A stretch of DNA of 8,543 bases from an uncultured Clostridia bacterium (GTDB lineage Bacteria > Bacillota > Clostridia > Monoglobales > Monoglobaceae): the NCBI GenBank assembly GCA_934463175.1, contig CAKSIW010000094.1, positions 1 to 8,543 on the forward strand, given 5' to 3'. The translations under genes were made by a program, and so were the position numbers. Positions 1 through 5,472 of the stretch are shown here, piece by piece (position 1 is the first letter of the stretch; every line of letters begins with the position of its first letter). The notes below the pieces were generated by a model that made no database searches, was not told the origin of the DNA, and was given only the letters and a program-made list of their open reading frames with translations.

Positions 1-789
1 GACATGGGGTATCATGTTGCGATTATGGCGGATTCAACGTCAAGATGGGCGGAGGCTCTGCGTGAAATATCCGGACGTCTTGAGGAAATGCCGGCAGAGG
101 AGGGCTTCCCTGCATATCTTTCATCAAGACTGGCAGAGTTTTATGAAAGAGCCGGATATGTTGAGAATCTGAACGGAACGGAAGGGTCGGTGTCGGTAAT
201 CGGTGCCGTTTCGCCGCAGGGCGGAGACTTTTCCGAGCCTGTCACACAAAACACAAAACGTTTTACGCGGTGTTTCTGGGGACTTGACAAGTCGCTTGCG
301 TATGCAAGGCATTATCCTGCAATAAATTGGCTGGGCAGCTACAGCGAATATGTCGGAGATCTGGAGAAATGGTACGGCGAAAATGTTGACAGAGGATTCA
401 TTAAAAAACGGGCAGAGCTTGTGAAAATTCTTCAGGAGGAGAGCGGTCTGATGGATATTGTAAAGCTGATCGGAGCTGATGTTCTTCCTGAGGATCAAAA
501 GCTGACACTGGAAATCGCGCGTGTGATCAGAGTCGGATTTTTGCAGCAGAATGCATATCACCCGAACGACACATATGTTCCTCTCAAAAAACAGTATGCA
601 ATGCTTGATGTGATTCTTTATCTTTACGAAAGGTGCAGAAAATGGGTGACGGAGGAGGCTGTTCCTGTTTCGCAGCTATTAAAAACAGGAGTTTTTGACC
701 GTGTCATAAAGATGAAATATGACATAGCAAACGATGAATATGAAAAATTTGATGTGATAAAAAGCGAAATTGATAAAATGGAGTTTTAA
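1..789 (+). CDS. ntpA: V/A-type ATPase catalytic subunit A, C-terminal part (5' truncated by window)
   Basis: Catalytic A subunit of the V/A-type rotary ATPase (also called atpA in archaeal-style naming), which hydrolyses or makes ATP in the A3B3 head coupled to H+ or Na+ flow. Only the last 262 residues are present. The frame is open from base 1, so the ATG at base 4 is internal and not the start. The usual subunit is about 590 residues, so a little over half is missing, including the P-loop. Visible family blocks, in fragment numbering: the Walker B end and following DSTSRWAEALREISGR at 11-26, SPQGGDFSEPV at 71-81, and the FWGLDKSLAYARHYPAINW block at 92-110. The rest is the helical C-terminal domain that faces the central stalk. 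The stop lies 17 bases before subunit B. Identity is very secure. Whether the enzyme pumps Na+ or H+ cannot be told, because the membrane-ring gene is not in the window. Confidence 0.97.
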   Translation, partial: DMGYHVAIMADSTSRWAEALREISGRLEEMPAEEGFPAYLSSRLAEFYERAGYVENLNGTEGSVSVIGAVSPQGGDFSEPVTQNTKRFTRCFWGLDKSLAYARHYPAINWLGSYSEYVGDLEKWYGENVDRGFIKKRAELVKILQEESGLMDIVKLIGADVLPEDQKLTLEIARVIRVGFLQQNAYHPNDTYVPLKKQYAMLDVILYLYERCRKWVTEEAVPVSQLLKTGVFDRVIKMKYDIANDEYEKFDVIKSEIDKMEF

Positions 790-799
790 GGAGAGGGGG
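788..799 (+). promoter_or_regulatory. Ribosome binding site of subunit B, overlapping the stop of subunit A
   Basis: AAGGAGAGGGGG begins inside the TAA stop of subunit A and ends 7 bases before the subunit B ATG. Either AAGGAG (13-base spacing) or the GAGGGGG part (7-base spacing) could pair with 16S rRNA. The overlap with the stop codon suggests coupled translation of A and B. Confidence 0.65.
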
Positions 800-806
800 T
801 CGCATT

Positions 807-2192
807 ATGAATATTCAGTATATGGGACTTAGCGACATCAGCGGCTCGCTGGTGGTTATAGACGGCGTTGAAGGAGCGTCATATGATGAAATTGTTGATG
901 TCAGGCTGAGCGACACAGGCGAGACAAGAATGGGAAGAATCGTTGAATTGACGCGTGACTGTGCGATTGTCCAGATTTTTGAGGGCACTCAGAATGTATC
1001 GCTGACAAACACGGTGACGCGGCTGACGGGAAAACCTCTCATGCTGCCGCTTTCAAAGGAAATTCTCGGCAGACGCTTTGACGGAACGGGCAGACCTGCC
1101 GATGGCTTGGGAGAGATTTATGCCGACAGATATATGGACATTAACGGAAAACCGATGAATCCGGTTTCGCGTGAATATCCGCGTTCGTTCATTCAGACCG
1201 GTATTTCGGCAATTGACGGACTTGCAACTCTCATCAGGGGACAAAAGCTGCCGATTTTCTCGGGCAACGGACTTCCTCACGATGATTTGGCTGTTCAGAT
1301 TGCAACACAGGCAAAAATTGCAGATGATGAAGGAAAGAATTTCGGAATTGTTTTTGCGGCAATGGGTGTTAAGCATGATGTTGCAAACTATTTTATATCT
1401 GCATTCGAGGAAACGGGTGCAATCGGAAGGACGGTCATGTTCATAAATACGCTGTCCGACCCTGTTGTTGAAAGGATACTCACGCCGCGGTGCGCTTTGA
1501 CTGCTGCGGAATATCTGGCGTTTGAGCATAATATGCACATTCTTGTCATTCTGACAGACATAACATCATATTGCGAGGCTGTGCGTGAAATTTCTTCATC
1601 AAAACAGGAAATTCCGTCAAGAAAAGGCTATCCCGGATATTTATACAGTGACTTGGCATCGCTTTATGAAAGAGCGGGAATGATTAAGGGAAGCACAGGC
1701 TCGATAACTCAGATTCCGATTCTGACAATGCCGAATGATGATATAACGCACCCGATACCCGACCTCACGGGGTATATTACCGAGGGTCAGATTGTTCTTG
1801 AACGTTCGCTCAGTCAGAAAGGAGTTTATCCTCCGGTTTCGGTTCTGCCGTCGCTGTCGCGTTTGATGAAGGACGGTATCGGTGAGGGATACACAAGAGC
1901 GGATCACCCAGATGTGAGCAATCAGCTTTTTTCGTCATATGCAAAGGTTCAGGACGTGCGTGCGCTTGCGTCGGTTATCGGCGAAGATGAGCTTTCGGAC
2001 ACAGATAAGCTTTATATGAAATTCGGAACAGAGTTTGAAAACCGCTTTATCGGACAGGGAAGGCATGAAAACAGAGATATTTCCGCAACGCTTGATGAAG
2101 CATGGAGACTTCTCGGAATACTTCCCGAAAGCGAGCTTGACAGACTTTCGCCCGAGCTTTTGAAGGCGCATTTTTCAAATCGGAAGGATTAG
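807..2192 (+). CDS. ntpB: V/A-type ATPase regulatory subunit B
   Basis: Non-catalytic B subunit of the V/A-type ATPase, alternating with A in the A3B3 head and helping form the nucleotide sites. The protein has 461 residues, the normal length for the family. Residues 1-75 are the N-terminal beta-barrel. The nucleotide-binding-fold domain follows, with the IQTGISAIDGL block at 129-139. The place of the P-loop is taken by SGNGLPHDD (152-160), which lacks the GK[ST] of a working P-loop, as expected for B subunits. Other family blocks are TDITSYCEAVREIS (250-263) and PNDDITHPIPDLTGYI (309-324). PSLSRLMKDGIGEG (348-361) contains Arg352, the likely arginine finger that reaches into the A-subunit site; that role is inferred from the aligned Arg in related enzymes. 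The chosen ATG has a purine-rich ribosome site upstream. It lies between A and D with small gaps, in one operon. Confidence 0.97.
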   Translation: MNIQYMGLSDISGSLVVIDGVEGASYDEIVDVRLSDTGETRMGRIVELTRDCAIVQIFEGTQNVSLTNTVTRLTGKPLMLPLSKEILGRRFDGTGRPADGLGEIYADRYMDINGKPMNPVSREYPRSFIQTGISAIDGLATLIRGQKLPIFSGNGLPHDDLAVQIATQAKIADDEGKNFGIVFAAMGVKHDVANYFISAFEETGAIGRTVMFINTLSDPVVERILTPRCALTAAEYLAFEHNMHILVILTDITSYCEAVREISSSKQEIPSRKGYPGYLYSDLASLYERAGMIKGSTGSITQIPILTMPNDDITHPIPDLTGYITEGQIVLERSLSQKGVYPPVSVLPSLSRLMKDGIGEGYTRADHPDVSNQLFSSYAKVQDVRALASVIGEDELSDTDKLYMKFGTEFENRFIGQGRHENRDISATLDEAWRLLGILPESELDRLSPELLKAHFSNRKD

Positions 2193-2197
2193 TGGCG

Positions 2198-2203
2198 AAG
2201 GAG
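2198..2203 (+). promoter_or_regulatory. Ribosome binding site of subunit D
   Basis: AAGGAG stands 10 bases before the ATG at 2214. This favours that start over the in-frame ATG at 2220. The ATG at 2206 is in another frame and is too close to the site. Confidence 0.7.
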
Positions 2204-2213
2204 TGATGCAGTC

Positions 2214-2831
2214 ATGGCTATGGTGCCGACAAAGGGCAATCTGATTATTGCCGCCAACACGCTCAAGCTGAGTAAAACAGGCTATGAGCTGCTTGACAAG
2301 AAAAGAAACATACTGATTCGTGAAATGATGTCTCTGATTGAGAGTGCAAAACAAATTCAGGGCAGAATTGAAAGCACTTTTTCCGAGGCATATGCCGCTT
2401 TGCAGCAGGCAAACATTGAAATGGGCATTGACGCTGTTGAAAAAATCGGAATTGCGGTTGATATTGAGGACAGTGTCGAGGTCAAGTTCAGAAGCGTTAT
2501 GGGGGTTGAAATTCCGATTGTAATTATGGACGAGGACAATTCTCTGCCCGTTTACGGATTTGAGGATACAACAATTTCACTTGACGCGGCAAGAAAGCGG
2601 TTTGAAGAAGTTAAAAAAATGACAAAGCTGCTTGCGCAGATTGAAAACTCGGTATATCGTCTTGCGGACAGCATAAAGAAAACCCAGAAGCGAGCGAATG
2701 CATTGAAGAATATTATGATTCCGCGTTATGAAGCCGAGACAAAGCAAATTCAGAATGCACTGGAGGAAAAGGAGCGTGAGGAGTTCTCACGGCTCAAGGT
2801 CATTAAGGCTCAGAAATCAAAGAAAAAATAG
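2214..2831 (+). CDS. ntpD: V/A-type ATPase central-stalk subunit D
   Basis: Subunit D is the rotating shaft inside the A3B3 head, the counterpart of gamma in F-type ATPases, and passes torque to the membrane ring. The protein has 205 residues, typical of the family. It begins with the conserved PTKGNL (5-10) and GYELLDKKRNIL (23-34) blocks. A long N-terminal helix runs to about residue 65, a small globular middle domain spans about 85-125, and a long C-terminal helix carries RANALKNIMIPRYE (160-173). The two helices pair as an antiparallel coiled coil. The tail is rich in Lys and Glu and ends in KSKKK. It starts 21 bases after subunit B. No subunit F, G or H gene lies between B and D, so any F gene must be upstream or elsewhere. 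Start chosen from AAGGAG 10 bases upstream. Confidence 0.96.
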   Translation: MAMVPTKGNLIIAANTLKLSKTGYELLDKKRNILIREMMSLIESAKQIQGRIESTFSEAYAALQQANIEMGIDAVEKIGIAVDIEDSVEVKFRSVMGVEIPIVIMDEDNSLPVYGFEDTTISLDAARKRFEEVKKMTKLLAQIENSVYRLADSIKKTQKRANALKNIMIPRYEAETKQIQNALEEKEREEFSRLKVIKAQKSKKK

Positions 2832-2837
2832 TTTTTC

Positions 2838-2843
2838 GGAGGT
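2838..2843 (+). promoter_or_regulatory. Ribosome binding site that fixes the methyltransferase start
   Basis: GGAGGT lies in the 22-base gap after subunit D and 10 bases before the ATG at 2854. It sets the methyltransferase start there, and not at an in-frame ATG 126 bases upstream inside the subunit D gene. Confidence 0.8.
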
Positions 2844-2853
2844 GCTTGGAATT

Positions 2854-3660
2854 ATGGCAATCAAAGACCCGCGGATTGACGGCGGAAAAGCCTTTGATTG
2901 GGGGAGAACCTCGGCTGATTATGCAAAATTCCGTGATATTTATCCAAAAGAGTTTTATGAAAAAATTGTTCGGCTCGGGCTGTGCGTGAAAGGACAAAGC
3001 GTGCTTGACTTGGGTACCGGAACGGGTGTGCTGCCGCGGAATATGTATGATTTCGGTGCGGACTGGACGGGTACGGATATTTCCGAAGAACAAATCAAAC
3101 AGGCAAAACGGCTTTCTGAGGGAATGAACATAAGGTATTTTGCGTCACCTGCCGAAAAGCTTGATTTCCCCGAAGGATCATTTGATGTGATAACGGCATG
3201 TCAGTGCTTTTGGTATTTCAATCATGAAACGCTTGTTCCGATTCTTCACCGAATGCTGAAGGAAAACGGAAGGCTGTTGATTCTGAGCATGGAATGGCTG
3301 CCGTTTGAGGATAAAATCGCAGAGGCAAGCGAGAAGCTTGTTCTGAAATATAATCCGCTCTGGAGCGGTGCCGGAGAGGTTGAGAAACCGATTGCGATAC
3401 CCGAATGCTACAGCCGCGGTTTTGAGCTTGAACACAGCGAGGAATATCGGCTGAAGGTGCATTTCATGCGTGAAGACTGGAACGGAAGAATGAAGTCATG
3501 CCGCGGAATCGGGGCATCTCTTCCGCAGAATAAAATTGACGAGTGGGAGGCAGAGCATATTAAGCTTTTATCAGAGCTTGCGCCGGATGAATTTGATGTC
3601 CTGCATTTTGCCGCTGTCGCTGTTTTGAAGAAAAAACAAAGCTTTTGCGGAAATAAATAA
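2854..3660 (+). CDS. Class I SAM-dependent methyltransferase, substrate unknown
   Basis: A soluble Rossmann-fold methyltransferase of 268 residues, of the Methyltransf_11 type, that should transfer a methyl group from S-adenosylmethionine. The SAM-binding motif I is VLDLGTGTGVLP (50-61). An acidic residue at the end of strand 2 (GTDISEEQ, Asp75) would hold the ribose. Motif II/IV is FDVITACQCFWYF (110-122), and the motif III region is NGRLLILSMEW (138-148). The C-terminal third (about 165-250) carries the substrate-side helices, gives no clue to the acceptor, and returns to a last beta strand, LHFAAVAVL (250-258). There is no signal peptide or membrane segment. An upstream in-frame ATG at 2728 would add 42 basic residues that lie over the subunit D gene and look like out-of-frame translation, so the 2854 start is preferred. 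The gene sits 22 bases after subunit D with no terminator between, so it is probably transcribed with the ATPase. A shared function is not implied. Confidence 0.88.
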   Translation: MAIKDPRIDGGKAFDWGRTSADYAKFRDIYPKEFYEKIVRLGLCVKGQSVLDLGTGTGVLPRNMYDFGADWTGTDISEEQIKQAKRLSEGMNIRYFASPAEKLDFPEGSFDVITACQCFWYFNHETLVPILHRMLKENGRLLILSMEWLPFEDKIAEASEKLVLKYNPLWSGAGEVEKPIAIPECYSRGFELEHSEEYRLKVHFMREDWNGRMKSCRGIGASLPQNKIDEWEAEHIKLLSELAPDEFDVLHFAAVAVLKKKQSFCGNK

Positions 3661-3682
3661 GCTTAGATTATTGAAGAAAATG

Positions 3683-3737
3683 AAAAAGACTGCCGGCAGG
3701 CTGATTTGAAAACCGTTTTGCCGCAGTCTTTTTTTTT
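3683..3737 (+). terminator. Bidirectional intrinsic terminator between convergent genes
   Basis: The stem pairs AAAAAGACTGC (3683-3693) with GCAGTCTTTTT (3723-3733) and GGCA (3695-3698) with TGCC (3719-3722), leaving one bulged C at 3694 and a 20-base loop. On the + strand nine Ts follow (3729-3737), ending the ATPase-methyltransferase transcript. The A-tract at the left side reads as a T-tract on the - strand, so the same hairpin can end the acetyltransferase transcript coming the other way. It lies 22 bases after the methyltransferase stop and 4 bases from the acetyltransferase stop. Confidence 0.88.
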
Positions 3738-3741
3738 GTTT

Positions 3742-4380
3742 TTATATATCAGTATCCAAAACCGTGCAGTCCCCCAGAATTTCGGGCTTGGACGTCATCG
3801 AATCCGCCTTGCTCAGTGTTCGGACAACGCGGCATGGATTCCCTGCCGCAAAGCAGTTTGGAGGAATTGATTTTGTGACAACGCTTCCTGCGCCGATCAC
3901 ACAGCCGTCACCTATCGTGACGCCGGGGAGTATTGTTGCATTTGCGCAAATCCAGCAATTGTTTCCGATATGCACAGGCTTTGCATAACATAGCCTGCGC
4001 GCTGTTCCGTCAGGACAAACGAGAGCCTTTCTCTCATTTGCAAGCATTGGGTGAAGCGGAGTTACAATGGTGACATTCGGACCGAAATCACAGTCTTCTC
4101 CGATGACAACCTCGGCATCGTCCTGACATGTGAAGTTAAAGTTAATGAATGTATTTTTTCCTATTTTTGTGTTAATTCCATAGTGAAATGTAATCGGTCC
4201 CTGAAGAACAACGTTTTCGTTTAATTCTCCGAGAAGCTCTGTCAGTATGTTTTTCCGTGCTTCGGGCTCATATTCGTCAAGAAGGTTGTATTTTTGATTG
4301 AGCTTATGAGCCTTTTTCTTTGTTTCAACTCTCCATGCTTCTGACGGCGGGAACATCAGCCCGATTTTGTTGTTAAGCAT
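3742..4380 (-). CDS. Maltose/galactoside-type O-acetyltransferase (left-handed beta-helix)
   Basis: An acetyl-CoA-dependent O-acetyltransferase of the Maa/LacA group, which moves an acetyl group onto a hydroxyl of a sugar or related small molecule in the cytoplasm, normally as a trimer. The protein has 212 residues, slightly longer than the common 180-205. Residues 1-55 form the N-terminal helical segment (ARKNILTELLGEL, 41-53). Hexapeptide repeats follow from about residue 60, for example IGKNTFINFNFTC (73-85) and VVIGEDCDFGPNVTI (91-105). The likely catalytic histidine is His110 in VTPLHPMLANER. The family block HIGNNCWICANATILPGVTIG spans 137-157, then GAGSVVTKSIPPNCFAAGNPCRVV (163-186). 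The last 25 residues or so after the helix are extra and not recognisable. The start has AGAAAGGA 9 bases upstream. The gene follows the AraC-type regulator by 23 bases and is likely in its operon. The true acceptor cannot be told, since many members of this family are misnamed as maltose enzymes. Confidence 0.9.
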   Translation of the reverse strand: MLNNKIGLMFPPSEAWRVETKKKAHKLNQKYNLLDEYEPEARKNILTELLGELNENVVLQGPITFHYGINTKIGKNTFINFNFTCQDDAEVVIGEDCDFGPNVTIVTPLHPMLANERKALVCPDGTARRLCYAKPVHIGNNCWICANATILPGVTIGDGCVIGAGSVVTKSIPPNCFAAGNPCRVVRTLSKADSMTSKPEILGDCTVLDTDI

Positions 4381-4403
4381 TTTCTCAGATCCTTTCTTTA
4401 AAC

Positions 4404-5270
4404 TTATACATCATTTGTCCTTGCCGAAAGGGCATATTTCCCGGGTGACACGCCGACAATTTTTTTGAAGCTGCGAATGAAGTTTGCATAATCCTGAAAA
4501 CCGCAGCTGTGCGCTGTGTCCCCAACGCTGTTTCCTGCGTTAAGAAGCTTTTTTGCCTCGGTTATACGTTTTGAAAGTATGTACTTGGTGACCGTTGTTC
4601 CGAGGTGCTTTTTGAACAGGCGGCACAGCTCGTTGACGGAAATATATGAGTTCTTTGCAATGATTTCAAGAGACAGCGGACTGTCAAAGTTGTTGTTGAT
4701 GAAACGCAGCGACTGCTCGATGGTCTTGTTTTCAAAGCTGTAGCGGTGGGCGTGATCCTTGTTTTTCTCAAGAAAAATCCCGTTAAGAAAAACAATCATT
4801 TCGAGGGCGCAGAGCTGTTTCAGAATGTCATCTCCGAAACCGTGGCTTGCGTTAAGCCGTTCAATGAACTCATTCATTTTCCGAATTTCGTCCGCGTTAA
4901 GCGAAAGCTTTTGTGTGATATATTCACCTCTGGTGTAAAAACCGTATGAAAGGTCTGTTTCGGGGGTCGAGTTGTTATAGAGAAATGTCGGGTGAACCTG
5001 CATGGCAAAACGCTTGAATATCGGCTGGGACGCGGTTATCTTGTGCGATTCAAAGGGGTTGAGCAGGAAAACATCGCCGTCGTTTGCCTCATACACTCTG
5101 TCACCGACAAAGATTGTTTTGCTGCCGGAAATGCAATACAGAATTTCACAGCACTCGTGGACGTGTATGTCCGTTGTTGAACTCCTCAGCTCGGAATAGA
5201 AACACCCGAAGGAACTGTTTTTGTTCGTATATTCAATTGCATCTGCGCAGTTATCAAAAAAAATATCCAT
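4404..5270 (-). CDS. AraC-family transcriptional regulator with cupin sensor domain
   Basis: A DNA-binding regulator of 288 residues. The N-terminal part (about 30-110) is a cupin-like ligand-binding domain: HVHECCEILYCISG (36-49), GDRVYEANDGDVFLLNPFESH (56-76). This arrangement is typical of AraC regulators that sense sugars or other small molecules. A linker and dimer-forming helices follow (about 123-180). The C-terminal AraC DNA-binding domain spans about 183-283: a first helix-turn-helix around LSLEIIAKNSYISVNELCRLF (199-219) and a second around GDTAHSCGFQDYANFIRSF (250-268), ending in the family signature GVSPGKY (273-279). The start has GAGGAGGG 10 bases upstream and a good promoter just before that. 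It is divergent from ileS and followed by the acetyltransferase gene, which is the most likely target along with its own promoter. The ligand cannot be read from sequence. Confidence 0.93.
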   Translation of the reverse strand: MDIFFDNCADAIEYTNKNSSFGCFYSELRSSTTDIHVHECCEILYCISGSKTIFVGDRVYEANDGDVFLLNPFESHKITASQPIFKRFAMQVHPTFLYNNSTPETDLSYGFYTRGEYITQKLSLNADEIRKMNEFIERLNASHGFGDDILKQLCALEMIVFLNGIFLEKNKDHAHRYSFENKTIEQSLRFINNNFDSPLSLEIIAKNSYISVNELCRLFKKHLGTTVTKYILSKRITEAKKLLNAGNSVGDTAHSCGFQDYANFIRSFKKIVGVSPGKYALSARTNDV

Positions 5271-5280
5271 ATGTTTGCAA

Positions 5281-5288
5281 CCCTCCTC
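5281..5288 (-). promoter_or_regulatory. Ribosome binding site of the AraC-family regulator
   Basis: On the - strand GAGGAGGG lies 10 bases before the ATG at 5270. It is a strong match to the anti-Shine-Dalgarno sequence and supports that start. It lies at or just after the predicted transcript start. Confidence 0.8.
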
Positions 5289-5294
5289 ATAATC

Positions 5295-5323
5295 AGTATA
5301 ACATTTTTATATATATTTTGCAA
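5295..5323 (-). promoter_or_regulatory. Sigma-A-type promoter with extended -10 for the AraC-family regulator
   Basis: On the - strand the -35 is TTGCAA (5318-5323, 4 of 6 to consensus), followed by a 17-base spacer, and the -10 is TATACT (5295-5300, 5 of 6) preceded by TGT, giving an extended -10. The expected transcript start is near 5288, so the leader would be only about 18 bases and would begin at the ribosome binding site. The -35 hexamer lies inside a TTTGCAA heptamer that occurs again at 5274-5280. The promoter call is from pattern alone. Confidence 0.65.
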
Positions 5324-5403
5324 GAAAAAAATAAAAATATTGCGCGAAATGTTGCTGTTAAAATATATTTTTCAGAAAAATTAAAGGAATTTCACCAAAT
5401 CTC

Positions 5404-5432
5404 TTTACAAAGTCGAAAATTTCCTGTAAAAT
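5404..5432 (+). promoter_or_regulatory. Sigma-A-type promoter for ileS
   Basis: The -35 is TTTACA (5404-5409, 5 of 6) and the -10 is TAAAAT (5427-5432, 5 of 6), with the ideal 17-base spacer. The expected transcript start near 5439 gives a leader of about 34 bases. That purine-rich leader has no room for a T-box or other riboswitch. The region just upstream is A/T-rich and includes the palindrome AAAATATATTTT (5360-5371). Confidence 0.7.
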
Positions 5433-5457
5433 AGGAAGATAAGAGTGAAAAGTAATT

Positions 5458-5464
5458 AGGGAGG
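5458..5464 (+). promoter_or_regulatory. Ribosome binding site of ileS
   Basis: AGGGAGG lies 8 bases before the ATG at 5473, a near-ideal strength and spacing. It fixes the ileS start; the first residues MYDKVSTDLSFVERE fit the family's N-terminus. Confidence 0.85.
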
Positions 5465-5472
5465 CTTTAACA

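Noticed and set aside
4..789. The ATG at base 4 as a true start for subunit A
   Set aside because: The frame is open to base 1 and the protein begins in the middle of the Walker B region of a roughly 590-residue family, so this Met is internal.
1053..1538. A 161-residue reading frame on the - strand opposite subunit B
   Set aside because: It is an antisense shadow of a highly conserved gene. Its Cys- and Arg-rich makeup is typical of such shadows, and no ribosome site is seen.
2193..2213. A possible extra ATPase subunit gene between B and D
   Set aside because: The gap is only 21 bases and holds just the ribosome binding site of subunit D.
2728..2853. A longer methyltransferase start at 2728, giving a 310-residue protein
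   Set aside because: The added 42 residues overlap the conserved C-terminus of subunit D in another frame, are unusually basic with no fold signal, and lack a ribosome site. GGAGGT before 2854 gives a clear start that fits the family.
5084..5434. A 116-residue + strand frame over the start of the AraC-family gene and the intergenic region
   Set aside because: It runs antisense to the cupin domain, crosses both promoters and has no recognisable content, so it is most likely chance.
5271..5472. A riboswitch or small RNA in the intergenic region
   Set aside because: I found no stable GC-containing stem, no T-tract terminator and no conserved riboswitch core. Two divergent promoters account for most of the sequence.
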